The notes beneath the pieces are model-generated. The model saw only the letters and a list, made by a program, of their open reading frames with translations, was not told the origin of the DNA and did not search any database. A stretch of DNA of 64,000 nucleotides from Linnemannia elongata (Eukaryota; Mortierellomycota; Mortierellomycetes; Mortierellales; Mortierellaceae). The position numbers and the translations under genes were made by a program. How positions within the stretch are numbered: the first letter of the stretch is position 1; each line of letters starts with the position of its first letter. Shown piece by piece: positions 43,301 through 55,192 of the stretch. The DNA is taken from positions 62,001-126,000 of the forward strand of contig JAXBDG010000015.1 in assembly GCA_036320915.1 (NCBI GenBank). The letters are read 5' to 3'.

Positions 43301-46300
43301 AGCAGGAGAACGCCAAGAAGGAAAATCTTCAGCAGACGTTCCAGTTTGATCGCGGTGGATTCGCGACCGCGCCACCAACACCAGGAGGTCGAGGCGTTTT
43401 CAATGTCTTTGGGTACCACCAGGCGCATCGGTCTAGGAACTTGTCGCCCGAGCAGCGGATAGGACTGGAGACGTCTGAAACCCTTCGACCCTCCAGCGGA
43501 TGCCCTTCCAATGCCACTACCCCGAATTCTTCGCGTCCCAACTCAATCTATGAAGAGACCAACCTGGATACGGTCAAGAGTTTCAAGTCCCTTTTCTCCA
43601 TCAAATCTGCCTCCAGGTTCAAGACCAACCGCCCTTCGTCGCTGAAAGCGGGATTCAAACCTGGCAACTCCAAGTGGGGAAAGGGACGAGGAGACCAGGG
43701 CGACGAGCACTCTGCAGGGATCTCTTTGGATCTTCACTATGCCACCGTTCCTGCCGGAGCCTTCCCAGAGGATGACCAGCTGAACAATCGCCATTACCGG
43801 ACAATCGGAGGAATTCGATTCGGGACATCGTTGACGGATCAGCAGGTCAGGAAGGCGGCTGAGGCGTACAGAAAGAAGCAAGAGAAGCAGATCAAGCGGG
43901 AACGGAAGCAAGCGGAACGTGAGCGCAAGGCCGAGCAGCAACGGATCGAGAAGCAAGAGCAAGCTGTTGCAGCAGCGAGAGCGATCCCACCCAAGGAGGT
44001 TGCCTTCGGAGACCGAAAGTTGTTCATGTCGTTCCTGGACATTGTTCGGGATCCCTTGCAGCGATTGAGTGATTCCTGTTCGCGAGTCATGGTGGCCCTG
44101 GAGATGGAGCTTGTTTCGGGACTCAATGTCGAGCAGGATCGCTTGGAGCGTATTAAGAGGAGGAACGCTCAGAGAGAGGCCGCGATCCGCGCGGCCGAGG
44201 CCAAGAAAGTAGAGGACGAGAAGGCGGCGGCCAATGGAGCCACAGTGAACACCAATGCCGCTGGCACCGAGGCAGCTGCTTGTGAGGCACCCAAGGAGGC
44301 AGCTGGTACAGGACTGACAGCATTGGATCGTCTTCGAGTTTTGGTGGGTGTTAAGCCCCACAAGCTGAGCAAGGCGGATCTGGACTATGCTGAGGCGCTC
44401 AAGTCGAGCATGGGACTGGGATTCCACGTGAGTGACAAGGGCAAGAAGGGCAAGGATCCAAAGTCAGCCAATACTGTCCATCCCAACAAGTTCCTTCAGC
44501 AGGATACTCTCCACAAGATGACGTCTTCAGGACTGGAAGAGGAGGAGGATTTTGCTCTGCCGCCAGGCATGTCGTATGTTCAGTACCTCACCCAGGAGCT
44601 AGAGGTGTTCGATGAAGCCGAGGCGCAGGGACTGCAGGATTTCATTGCGACCCACCCTACTCTGGATGTTGGACCGCGCGAAGAGATCTTCTTGATCTTT
44701 TTCTTTCTCTTTGCACTTCGAGAGATTGCTCGAGAACTGTTACGACTCGGAAAGTATGTCGAGGAGCTGGAGGAGCAGGAGCGGCGAACTATGGAGTTGG
44801 AGGGTCGTAACAAGCGCAAAAAGAAGCTGTGGTGGCCTAAGGTGTTTGGCAACTTTTGGCATTGGTTCGCCTGGGGCAGTTATTCGCAAGTCAAGACTAG
44901 TGAAGGTTACAACGCGCTGATCCGCAACTCGGCTAAGAACCTGGAGCACCGTCAGCCGAAGACCGTCGAGGAGGAGAAGGCGATTGTGGAGGCCAAAGCT
45001 GCCAAGGCTGCGGCCGACAAGTTGGCCGCTGAGGTAGCTGCTGAGGCTGCTGCAGACAAGAGAGAGGAGCTCCAGAGACGGGCATCTCAACCTTGGGCAC
45101 CCATTCCTTTGCGCCGCACTGTGACTTTGTCGAACCTTATTCATCGCAGGGGTCAGGAATTGGATCTGGAGCAAGGACACAACGGGGCCCGCAACCCACG
45201 TGGACAGGAAAAGTTGCCGCAGGAGCGTAGGTCGAGATCTAACACCCGTCTCAAGACCGGCAACGAATGGACGTCGGACAGGCCACGCCGCCACCGCAGC
45301 CACCAGCGTCTTTTCGGCAACTCCCATTCGCGCCATGAAATTGTCGAGGAGAAGCAAGAACCGGATCTAGGCAATCCATACGTCCTTGGAAACAGAGAGG
45401 ACTTGCAGCCATCGCCCGAGGAGGAGAAAGTTGAGTCTCCGGAGGAGAAAAGCGAATCTAAGCAGGCTGGCCAGTACAGCGTCGTTGAGATTCCCTCGTT
45501 CGGGTCGTTGCGGCACAAGCAAAAGGAGGATTTGAGGCACTTTGATGACACCAACCAGGTCGAGCTGCTGCCCAAGATCCATGTCATTAAGCCGAGCCAT
45601 ACCGCCCCACCGGAGCTGGACATCAACCACCTACTCAAGGCCAAGAGGTCGCCACTCTCGCTTGACTCGGATGCAGGAGAAGGTCCCTCTGTCTTGCCGT
45701 CATCATCGACAATGTCGCCCAAGCACCAGTTTCCTTCATTTTCTTCAAGCACGTCACCGGCACTACTCTCCGACCATCATCCATCTTCTGACCCGGTAGC
45801 CAAGACGAGTCGCAAGGAAGGTCGTTACTCTGTCGATTCCGACAGTACTGACAGCGACTCCGAGCACCAGGCAGGCAAGAAGGACAAGAAGAGTCGTGCT
45901 CGCAACTTATTTTCTGGATTCAGTCGCCGGCACTCTTCAGAGGATAGCGAATCCGAATCGACTTCACCATCTCGCAAAAAGTCACCTTCGCCAGCTCCTG
46001 CACCTCCAGAGCCACCTCAGCAGCCCAGGACCATCTTTGTGAACGTCCCAAAACCCAAGACATGGCGGTACTGGTTCTGGGAACATCTCCAGCCGTTCAA
46101 GTCGGAGGAGTTCAAGTTTGGATTCAAGATGGCGTTTGCTCTCTCGTTCATTGGACTCTGGTCATGGCTGCAGTGGAACAATACTCCGCTAGCGACCGAT
46201 CGTGGACAGTGGGCTATGATGACCGTGATGGCCGTCCTGTCGCCCACAGTTGGTGCCACATTTAGTGTTTGTGCCATGCGTGTCGCAGGCACTTTGGCGG

Positions 46301-49300
46301 GCACATTGTGGGCCTTGATCACCTACTTGGTCCTTCCTCGCGATCCATGGGTCATCTGTGTCTTCATGCTCGTTATCGGTAAGTTTTATCTTTGTCCATT
46401 ACAACGCCATCCTTGCAGTGTTGTACATAGAATGACATGTAATTAACCTTCACATTTTCAACTTTAACCGCATAGCATTCGCGAGTGTGTTCTTGATTTT
46501 GGAGTCTGCGCATCCCAAGCTTGGAATCATTATGATGCTGTCATACTCTTCGGTGACATTCATCAAGTATGAGGACCATACCGCCGAGACAATCTACGAG
46601 GTTTGTTACAAGCGAGCCATCACGGTCATCATCGGCATCATCATCTCGGTAGTGATGAACTCGCTCCTATGGCCCATCTTGGCCAGGAGAGAGTTGCGCA
46701 AGGAGATCGCGGTCCTGATTGGAAGACAGGGGGTCTTGTTTGCTGAGCTGGTCAACAAGTTCTTCTTGGAGGAACAGCGAGGAGGCCAGGGCCACTCGCA
46801 TTATGTGGCCAACTGGCCAGAGAACGCTCGGGATGATGATGAAGATGCGGATGATGGCGAGGTGGATGAGAAGGCGGCGCTGGCAAGGAGCCTCGAAGCC
46901 GAGCATGTGCATGACTCGTTTGTTGAGCGTGCTGAGCGCGCTGAGAGGGCATCGCATGAGTTCTCTACCAGTCAGGACGGTCGTCGCGAGCGGTCTGCCG
47001 TGATGAGATCTAAGAGCGAGGGACAGGTTTCTACCAGCCAGGAAAGCGAAGCCACAGATGCCGCAAGTCGTCGTATTAGCCAAAATGGCGAGCTGCTGCA
47101 TCAAGTTGCGCCAGAGTCCCCAGACCCGGATCGACTGGCATTCCAGCATGTCGAGCAGCTGCTTCAGACAAAGTTGATCAAGATCAACCAGCTTCTAGAG
47201 TTGTCTGCGTCAGAGCCGAGGTTGAAGGAGCAGTTCCCGATCAAGCTGTACAACCAAATCATCCAGTGCTGTCAGAACATCTTGGACAGGATGGTCTCAA
47301 TGCGTATGGCTGCACAACTGATCTCGCCTGAGGTCCGTGAGCTCGTCACTGGCCCGATGAATTACTACCGCCGCGACATGGTGCGTTACTTGTTCTCCTA
47401 TTTATATCGCTACTTCGTTTCAAAAATTGGTGGCGTCGTTACACAATTGGCCGATCTAATTATTAACCTTCTCCCTTTTATTCACACCATACATAGGTTG
47501 GTGCGCTTCTGCTGTATTTCAGCGTGTTGTCTTCGTCTCTTGCGTCCAAGTCGCCATTACCGCCATACCTCCCCTCGGCCAGAGTAGCCCGTCTCCGAGT
47601 TATCTACAACGTCAGAGAAGCTATTGCCGCCCATCAGGCTGTCACCAAAGAGGACCACTATACCTATATCTACTACTATGCCTTCTCCTCTGCTCTGGAA
47701 GAAGTCATCGAGGAACTCGGTACGTCTACTTCTTTTTGCTCCTTTGATTTCAAGGTCAAGTTGCACATATACTATTTTTTGCTAACTGTCGATTCGTATC
47801 AATCTCATGTCATTGTAGAGTTGCTGGCGATATTGATCAAGCCAATTGTCGGAGTGACGTTGGTCTCGTCTGGTAACAGGACATACGATGGCGCCGGCGG
47901 GTTCACGGGTGATGAGTTCAATTTTGGAACTGCCGTCCAAACCAACTGTATCGGCTTACCAGACACATCTGCGCTTGCGCATCCGGTCCCCGGATCGGAA
48001 GCTCTGCACGGACAAGGCCTTGGAGTTGGTGGAGGTATTGGCGGTGGTTTGATACAGGATTCGAGCTCTGTGGGGTCGTCGACTGCGATCCCGGTGACGA
48101 TGGTCAACATTGGAGCTTCGGATTCGACTACTGCCGGCATGGGCGCTGGAGCGTTTGGTCAGTTACACCAACATCATCTGCCACAGCAACAACAGCAACA
48201 GCATCAGTATCAACATGACTTGGAGAGCGGTCATGAGCCGCAGCAGCTGGAGTACCCTCATGATCTGTTGCAGCAGCAGCAACAGAAGCTAATGCAGGAC
48301 CAGGCCAAGATGCAGCAGATGCAGCAGCAGATCGAGGCGCAACAAAAGATTATCCAACAACAACAACTTCAACTCCAACAGCAGCAGAAGGCATATAATT
48401 TCCATCCGGATCTGGCCATTGCTGCGCCTGTCGCCAGGGTGCCCCAGCCTTTGCCCAACAATCCGGCCGGGAACCTTGCGGGCGGATCTGGGTCCAAGTC
48501 TTCATTGCTTTCGGGACATTCTGTGGCTGGATCAATTGGCCAAGGAGGTGGCGGAAAGGATAAGCGACCATCAGTGATCGAGAGCGAGATCCTGAACTCC
48601 TCTTCGGCCGCAGCTTCCGCACTCCATCAGTACGGCAACCGGCGCAAGAGCACAACCACCAAACCCAAGGCTGGAGGACTCCATGTCGACATCCCTTCGA
48701 CCTCTTCGGCTTCAGTCCCACAGGCAGGAGGACTTGCTCCCAATACGACTACCACCCTCGGAGCCATGAAACTACCACCCGCAGCGGTAGCGTTGGCAAC
48801 GTCGCCGATCATCATGATGGACGAGAGTCTGTTGGGCGGAGGACGACATAGCCAGCGGTTCAAGGAGGCGCTCCAAGTCGCGCAAGAGGCTAGCGGACAG
48901 ACAGTGATTGAAGTCCGGTCGCCTACTGTTTCCACGGGCGGAGTCATGGTCATCCCAGCGCAGGTCCAATTGCCCATGGGAGCGACATCGACTGGATCCA
49001 CTACCAAGAAGGCTGGTACTGGCAGTTCTAGCAACGTCCTGACCCTCAATAAGATGTTGAGTTCCGGAGTTGCTACCGCTTCGTCAATTGCTTCGCCCGT
49101 GGCAGCGGTGGCATCACCGAAGGTGAAGTCTGCCGATGCTGGATCCTCCGCAGCCGGCTTCAGCAGCCACCTCCCAGATGTCACCGCTACTCTTCCAGGT
49201 CCTCAACAGCAATCCCAGCCCCACCATCAACGGATGCAACGTCCTCCCGTGCACCCCTTTGCATCCCAAAAGAGTCAAGAAAGTGTCTCTGGACATGCAC

Positions 49301-49473
49301 ATTTTGGAGCTCCCCCTTCTTCTTCTGCGGATCCTTCGATTGCAAGCGGTGGAGAAGGTCCTCCTTCGGCAACGCCCTTTGTGCTGAGCCTTCCTGCAAG
49401 AGTAATTGTTCCCACCACTACTACAACTACTACAACCACTACTACATCTCCCACCAGTCCCCCTTCATCTTAA
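40323..49473 (+). CDS. giant FUSC/BRE4-type membrane transporter-like protein
   Basis: Exons 40323..41113, 41697..42437, 42576..46378, 46476..47380, 47497..47719 and 47819..49473 join in frame to about 2705 aa. There are two membrane blocks. Block one is near residues 345-510 (VKFIVALYISSALALITPIA, VGSQLEVTFFSVIGGILGAA, GPLMIGIAICLFVSIVFWPE). Block two is near 1690-1860 (KMAFALSFIGLWSWLQW, DRGQWAMMTVMAVLSPTVGATF, RVAGTLAGTLWALITYLVLP). This duplicated layout with intervening cytosolic domain resembles fungal fusaric-acid-resistance/aromatic-acid-exporter-like and Bre4 proteins. A conserved cytosolic region after block two contains VRYN-type helices (RLRVIYNVREAI, ALEEVIEEL). N-terminal 260, middle acidic/Ser and C-terminal 535 residues (Gln-rich near 48180-48390) are low-complexity. 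Such proteins are usually about 1000 residues, so this one is greatly enlarged. Substrate unknown. Confidence 0.78.
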
Positions 49474-50365
49474 ACACGTTCACACAGTCACATCTACGCC
49501 TTAGCATTATTCCTATTCTACTTTAGCATTTTCCGTACATTAATAATACCACTTAATAATAACTTAGATCCCTTTTTTCCGTTCTGTAACCATCTCTCAA
49601 AGATAATAGTGCGATGATATTTCGAATCCGAAAAAAAAAAAAGTAAAATCGTACGAAGTCAGAGTGGTGATGGTGTGCGCATGGCCAGCGGAATCGATTC
49701 TCACGCCAGTTCCCTACTCAGATCTTTCCTTCATCCCTTTTCGTCTCCGTCCTTCGCCATCGCCTCCCCACCTCCCCCCCCCAAAAAAAAAAAAAAAAAA
49801 AAAAAAAATGGACCTATAACTGTATGCATTTGCTCCTAACGCGCTTGATTATATGTTGGTATGATACCCCCGTCAAGTCGCGATACCTATCCTTGTGGAT
49901 ATTTTTTTCTTATTTCGTTTCTTAGCGAAAGATGGGTGTCATCAAAAAAAAGTGGAATCATCTTACTGTTTGCTCTCCCTCAGACTGAAAAGTATAGGGA
50001 AAATGTGCGGACAACGAAGAAGTAAGTATTGCACACGTTCAATGAAAAGCCTAGCTTTGTTTCTTATGCCCACTCATATTGAACACTTGTTCTCAGGAAC
50101 ATTTCTTGGTTTTTTTTAACCCTTCTCGTTCTTCTCCCATCCCCATTCTTTTTCATGTGTAGAGCCAGGTTTCTCATTGTCACAGAGCCGCTGAGACTGT
50201 GAACCTTAATGGCCTTGTTCTGCGTGGGTGAAAAGTCGACAAGTCCCACAAAACTGTCTCTTTTTTATTTTTGTTAAAGGTCAGAAAAATTCATTTTTGT
50301 TCGTTCTTTCTTTGTCTTATTTTTCATCCCGCCACTTCCCACCCCATCCTCATTCAATATCGACC
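49474..50365. other. intergenic region
   Basis: 892 bp between the FUSC gene stop and paralog D start. It contains AT-rich 3' flank, a C8 run followed by poly-A (49783-49808), and a T/C-rich leader at 50250-50365. No gene is seen. Confidence 0.5.
49783..49808. repeat. A26 homopolymer
   Basis: Run of about 26 A directly preceded by a C run. Confidence 0.9.
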
Positions 50366-52375
50366 ATGGGTCTCTTCAGCTCACTCAAAAAGTCAAAAGC
50401 ACCTACAAAAAGTTCACAAGGCACAGGAGCAGGGACAGGAACAAGACCAACAATAACAACTACAACTTCAACCAACACAGCAACACCTCGACTCCGATCA
50501 CCACAGAAACCAATCCATGCAGCTCTCGAAATCCCCGAAATCATGGAACGTACCTTCGACTTTGTCGACGAGTACACCCTCCACCACACCGTCATCCTCG
50601 TCTGCCACGACTGGTTCTGGATAAACCAACACCGCATCGTCCGTAAAGTCAATTGGTTCGAGACCTCCAAGACCAGACGACTTGGGAAGGTCGCCTCTCG
50701 ATTACCCCGAGCCACTCATATGATCTTGTATACTGTCAGCAATGACTGGAGCAAAGAGTTGGCCCGAACGTTGGCAGAGAACCATATTCGGCAAGTGCGG
50801 AACCAGGAACAGGGATTGCATGGGCCTTTGGAGCAGGATGCATACTTCCAACCAACGGCGCCGACGAGTCATCATGGGATGTTGAAGAAGAGAAATCCGC
50901 TACAGTTCTCGAGGATCCTGAGGGATTTGGATATTTCTGGGTCAGGGAGGCTGCTTTGGCAGCTGTTGCCGTCACTTGGGTCGTTGACGGGTTTGAGGGT
51001 TCTGTTTATGGAATACGAGGTCTTTGATGTTGATTTGGTGCTGGTGGCATGTCCGAGCCTAGTATCCCTCCGTTTAGAATTCAGAAAGGACGGATGTCGT
51101 CTTCAATTGTCTAGTACCTTCACCGAAGACGACGCTGCAGCCTCATCGCCACATCTAGTGCTTCGAACCTTCATAGTTGAAAACGTTACCATCACCCAAC
51201 CTTGTCTCGACCACCTCCTCGCGATCTCCCCTCGTCTCAAGGACCTCCAGCTCAGGAACGTTTGTGCCAACAAGGCTATCGCTCCACCCAACATCGAGCA
51301 ATGGAGCTGGTTGATGACTAAGCTACTCGCGTACAGGATATCCCTCTCCTCGGTTCACTTCTCGATCAAAAATGGACAGCCCACGACAAATGAAGAAGCC
51401 TACGAGAAGATCATGATGGTCGCACCTCGATCGCAGGAGTGGGTCTGGAGAGCGACCGATTTAACGCCAACTCTTACTCGTTGCTTGAGGCAGCTCCCGA
51501 ATGTGGTAACCCACCTTGAACTCATTCAACCGTTCGCCGCGTACAGCGATGGGTATGAGCTCCATCAATACCTCTGTGTATCACCCCACCTACTCCACCT
51601 CAAGGCCCTTTACGCTGTTGTTAAGGTCGATAGGTTGGACATCCATGGCCGATGGACTAGCCCCTCCCTCGCTCATCCCAAACCGCCAAGGATTTGGGCC
51701 TGTCGCAACCTCAGGACCCTCCACATCACCTGCTACGCTCTTGGTACCTACACTCTTGAAGATCGCAAAGGGCGCTCCCGGATTTTCTTTGGATACATTT
51801 CTAGAGTCCTTCCACGACTTGAGGATTTGGCGGTCCTTGAGTATGCCGCTTCTAGTCCTTATCTTTCCCTGGAGCTACAGGGCGGATTCTGCCTTCTAGC
51901 GCGGCTCTCCCAGTTGACGCACTTGAGGATTGGTGACATTGATCTGAAGAAGGTGTTCAAGGCCGCAGATCTGAGGTGGATTGTCCCAAGTGGCCATATC
52001 AACGGCGGGAGGCTCGAGAGGAGTTATCTTTATCGGACTTGGGGTGATCTACTGGCAGAAGAGGCCAAGACGACTGCAAGGAAGAAGAACGTCCGAGATG
52101 AGGATATGACCAAGGATGTCGAGTTGTGGAACAGTTTGGAGGACTTGGGGCTCTTGCTGGATGTCAAGAAGATGGTAGATGAGATGGAGGCGAATGCCGA
52201 GGCGTACAAGGGTGGGATGCGAAAACTGCGGGACCTGGCGATTTACAGGAACCTGCTGTCGGGACCCACACGGCCCGAGAAGGAGTACTTGCGGTTGGCG
52301 AATGATAACTTTGAGCTCAAGCGTGAGGCATGGAGGGATGACATTGGTGAGGTTGCTAGTTTTGTTGTTCCATGA
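50366..52375 (+). CDS. F-box-like/leucine-rich protein, dispersed paralog D
   Basis: Intronless 669-aa paralog of A-C, about 40 kb away and on the other strand. ATG 50366 (MGLFSSLKKSKAP) was chosen because it gives the family leader; the upstream in-frame start reads through a Phe-rich leader. The Gly2...Ser6 start also fits an N-myristoylation pattern. F-box-like: IPEIMERTFDFVDEYTLHHTVILVCHDWFWINQ. Middle: SVHFSIKNGQ, EWVWRATDLTP, ELHQYLCVSPHLLHLKA, VDRLDIHGRW. C-terminal block: WACRNLRTLHITCYALG, RSRIFFGYISRVLP, LELQGGFCLLARL, LRWIVPSG. The likely role is as a ubiquitin-ligase adaptor by fold, with unknown substrate. Confidence 0.8.
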   Translation: MGLFSSLKKSKAPTKSSQGTGAGTGTRPTITTTTSTNTATPRLRSPQKPIHAALEIPEIMERTFDFVDEYTLHHTVILVCHDWFWINQHRIVRKVNWFETSKTRRLGKVASRLPRATHMILYTVSNDWSKELARTLAENHIRQVRNQEQGLHGPLEQDAYFQPTAPTSHHGMLKKRNPLQFSRILRDLDISGSGRLLWQLLPSLGSLTGLRVLFMEYEVFDVDLVLVACPSLVSLRLEFRKDGCRLQLSSTFTEDDAAASSPHLVLRTFIVENVTITQPCLDHLLAISPRLKDLQLRNVCANKAIAPPNIEQWSWLMTKLLAYRISLSSVHFSIKNGQPTTNEEAYEKIMMVAPRSQEWVWRATDLTPTLTRCLRQLPNVVTHLELIQPFAAYSDGYELHQYLCVSPHLLHLKALYAVVKVDRLDIHGRWTSPSLAHPKPPRIWACRNLRTLHITCYALGTYTLEDRKGRSRIFFGYISRVLPRLEDLAVLEYAASSPYLSLELQGGFCLLARLSQLTHLRIGDIDLKKVFKAADLRWIVPSGHINGGRLERSYLYRTWGDLLAEEAKTTARKKNVRDEDMTKDVELWNSLEDLGLLLDVKKMVDEMEANAEAYKGGMRKLRDLAIYRNLLSGPTRPEKEYLRLANDNFELKREAWRDDIGEVASFVVP

Positions 52376-52604
52376 GAGTGACATATACAGCCGTGTTAGG
52401 TAGTCTTGTTCCCGACTACAGACCAAGAAAAGCGAGTAAAGCGAACAGGCCTTATTTTTTGTGAAAAGAAAAAGTGCTTTTCTTCATTTATTCCACAAAC
52501 GCGTCAAACGAACAAAGAAAAATGAAGGGCGTTATGTACAGGTACGTATGTTGTGTGTACTAAAGGAGGTACTCCTTGCCTTCTCTGCTTCCCCCTTTCT
52601 GAAT

Positions 52605-53243
52605 CTACTCGTAGGCATGGTACCAAGAACTCTCGATAACCTCCTCTTTGGCGGCATCGACCTTGAACCAGAGGTAGTCGTGGTTATTGCGCCACTTGTA
52701 GATAAAATACATGACCTGGGGTGCGGCGTTGGTGGCTCCAGAGGGCATCATGGTGGTGTTGACATCACCCAATCCAGCACCAGTTGCAAGAGCATTGGCG
52801 CCGAACTGTCCACCGGCTCCACCACCGACCAAGTGGCCGGGCATGAGGGAGGCCTGGAAAGCCTCGTCCATGGTCTGCTTGATCTCGTCGGGTTGGCCCA
52901 TGGTTGCGAGGATGTTGGCTGCGGGGGTTCCGGGCTTACCAAAGTACTCGCCGAGTTTCTATCATGAGCAAAGAAGGAAAAAGAAAGAAGGAGAGGTTAG
53001 AACTTAGCGCGCCAAGACTCTTCATCATCATCGATCAAAGGTTTCGTGTTAGTTCTTTTCTTGGCAATTTTTCATATGTGTGAACAAGTGAAATGGACGA
53101 CATACCTGGAGGGTCTGGTGCTTTTCGCCGTTAAAGTTGTCGACTCTGGGGTCGGCGTCACCACCATCCCAGTGGCCCTTGATTGTGCGGAGGTTCTGGA
53201 GGTTCTGACCGAGGGCCTGGAACTCAGAGGAGACGGAAGCCAT
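52605..53243 (-). CDS. small conserved-looking protein of unknown function
   Basis: Two minus-strand exons, 53106..53243 (46 codons) and 52605..52958 (117 codons plus stop), phase-0 intron 52959..53105 (147 bp, donor GTATG, acceptor GATAG). The product is 163 aa, MASVSSEFQALGQ... The C-terminal part is aromatic and looks folded (QVMYFIYKWRNNHDYLWFKV, then ESSWYHAYE). The middle is Gly/Ala-rich and the N-terminal half predicted helical (DEIKQTMDEAFQASL). No signal peptide or membrane segment. I do not recognise a family. Good C-ending codon choice and clean splice phase make it a real gene. It diverges from the F-box/LRR gene at 53603. Confidence 0.72.
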
Positions 53244-53602
53244 ATTTGCTTTAGTTGTTGCTGTGCTAGTGGTGGTGATGAGTTGGAGAAGGAGGAAAGT
53301 GAGAATAAGGGGACGAATGAGTCGCGCCGTCGTGGAAAATGTCTTTTTTTTTGGTGAAAAGTGTGGGTGTAGGTGTTTGGTTGGTGTAGGGAGGAAGACG
53401 AGGAAAAGTGAATGTGGTTTGAAGTAGCATGGGAACAAGAAGAAACTGGGCACACTTTTATCTAATGATCATGACGCAGTGGTGGCATGTATTGAATCAT
53501 GCATCAGTATCAGGTGACATAATGAACTTACATATCTGTTCCCCTTGGAAGAAGGAACTTTGTCACCTTTCTCTTCATGAACAACACACGAGAAGGCATG
53601 CG
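53244..53602. promoter_or_regulatory. shared divergent promoter region
   Basis: 359 bp between divergent ATGs. The left part is GA-rich on the + strand, i.e. the pyrimidine leader of the small minus-strand gene. No single TATA stands out. An in-frame extension of the right-hand gene runs back to 53429 but looks like leader sequence. Confidence 0.4.
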
Positions 53603-55192
53603 ATGCTGCTGATCAACAACGACAACAGCGACAACACACCCAGTGAACAGGACCAAAGGACGCCAATAGAACGCGTGCTCGATATCCCTGAACTATGGTC
53701 AACCATCCTATCATACCTCAACCCAAAGCGCTTCCGTCGACTGCGGCTCGTCTCCAAACGCATCTATCTCGCCTGCACACCCCACATCCACTTCAGTCTA
53801 ACCCTCGCCAGTCAGAAACATGTTGAAGTCGCCTGGGATCAAGACTTTCCTTCCAACCTCGTCTCCTCCCTTCGCATCGTCTCCATCGACCAGTTCTCGC
53901 CCGCACTCACCTACCTCCTTGACCAATGCACCAATATCACCACTCTCGACATCAACGTGTTTGGGCTCGACATTGATTTCTCACAGAAACTGCTGGATTT
54001 CTGCCCTCGACATCTCAAGAGTCTCGTCATCCGGTCCGAGGGCTTTGTTTCTCTAGAGTCCATTGTCGAGACCTTTCTTCAGTCGACTGCCGTTGCCGGG
54101 CAGATCCAATCATTGGCACTTGACATTGGGAGTACAGGCCTCTTTGAGACGGATGCGCTCTCCTGGGTCATCTTTCGGTCTCTGCTCGACACCTGCACAT
54201 CTCTCACGTCGCTCTCTCTATCAGCCGTCAAAGTGATGGACATACCGGAATCGCTCGAGGAGATCAACCCATTGCACGCTACAAAGGCCATGTTCCCCAA
54301 CCTAGTCTCTCTCACCATGACCCTGTGCGACATTTCGAGTGTCGGGCGGATACGATTGTTGAGGATGCTCCCCAACCTGTACGCGCTGGACATGACATGC
54401 CGAGACGACGTCTTTCAAACTGTCGGAAAGGAACCCGTCGACAACTCACCGACGGCATTCGAGCTGAATGATCAGGATCTGTGCAAACAATTGATGGATG
54501 TCCGTGTGAGCAGTCGGTCTCAGTCAGAGCAAGAAGGTCTCTTCATGTTCCTCGGGCATTTGCGGCGCCTGGAGAGACTGGAGCTATCAGGATTAACGAT
54601 TCAGGGAGCAACGTTACTGGATCTGGCGGAGGAGTGGAGTCGTAACAAGGTGTCATTGAAGCAGCTGATATTGAGCCCAAAGTACCGCAAACTGACCGAG
54701 GAAGGACTTGAGAAGGTTCTTTTGAAGCCATGTTTTACAAAACTGGAAGTTCTGGATGCCTGGTGCGGACCTAATCTGATTCTACGGTTCTGGAACCCTG
54801 AGACCCAACGATCCCAGTTGCCGTTCCTGGAGACTCTCCGAGCGTTGCATCTGAGAAAGGAGGATGTGGTGTCAGATCTGGACAATGGTGCTATGGAGTC
54901 ACTGAATATGACACTGAAGCAGTTACCAAGATTGGTCGACCTGACAGTGGGCACTAAGCTGGAGGACTTTGGAGTCTTTCAGGGGATGGGACGAGATCCG
55001 GAGGTTTTGTTGCCAGATCCACGAACGGCTGTGTATGCAGGACCTGGTGCGGTGGACTGGTCTGGTGAACGACCGTTCTTGCAGACGCTTGCGATTGGAT
55101 GCAGCACCGAGTTCTTCAACTACCGAATGGGTGATGTCCCGCGGCAGGTTGGAAAGCGCTTCCGGTTCCTTGAAGACTTCAAGTTCACCTGA
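53603..55192 (+). CDS. F-box/leucine-rich repeat protein, more distant from the A-D family
   Basis: Intronless 529-aa protein. I prefer ATG 53603 (MLLINNDNSDNTPSEQ); an in-frame extension to 53429 is possible but has no domain. F-box at about residues 22-65: VLDIPELWSTILSYLNPKRF then LRLVSKRIYLACTPHIHF. The remainder shows irregular LRRs (ITTLDINVFGLDIDF; LKSLVIRSEG; LTSLSLSAVKVMDI; LVSLTMTLCDIS; LERLELSGLTIQGATLLDLA; LKQLILSPKYRKLTEEGL). It lacks the WACR...GYISRVLP...GGxCLLARL block, so it belongs to a separate F-box/LRR group. Expected role is substrate recognition in an SCF ubiquitin ligase; target unknown. Confidence 0.75.
   Translation: MLLINNDNSDNTPSEQDQRTPIERVLDIPELWSTILSYLNPKRFRRLRLVSKRIYLACTPHIHFSLTLASQKHVEVAWDQDFPSNLVSSLRIVSIDQFSPALTYLLDQCTNITTLDINVFGLDIDFSQKLLDFCPRHLKSLVIRSEGFVSLESIVETFLQSTAVAGQIQSLALDIGSTGLFETDALSWVIFRSLLDTCTSLTSLSLSAVKVMDIPESLEEINPLHATKAMFPNLVSLTMTLCDISSVGRIRLLRMLPNLYALDMTCRDDVFQTVGKEPVDNSPTAFELNDQDLCKQLMDVRVSSRSQSEQEGLFMFLGHLRRLERLELSGLTIQGATLLDLAEEWSRNKVSLKQLILSPKYRKLTEEGLEKVLLKPCFTKLEVLDAWCGPNLILRFWNPETQRSQLPFLETLRALHLRKEDVVSDLDNGAMESLNMTLKQLPRLVDLTVGTKLEDFGVFQGMGRDPEVLLPDPRTAVYAGPGAVDWSGERPFLQTLAIGCSTEFFNYRMGDVPRQVGKRFRFLEDFKFT

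Noticed and set aside
43543..44427. 294-codon antisense frame inside the FUSC gene
   Set aside because: The sense strand shows a continuous membrane-protein family frame; the antisense reading is Leu/Ser-rich shadow coding.
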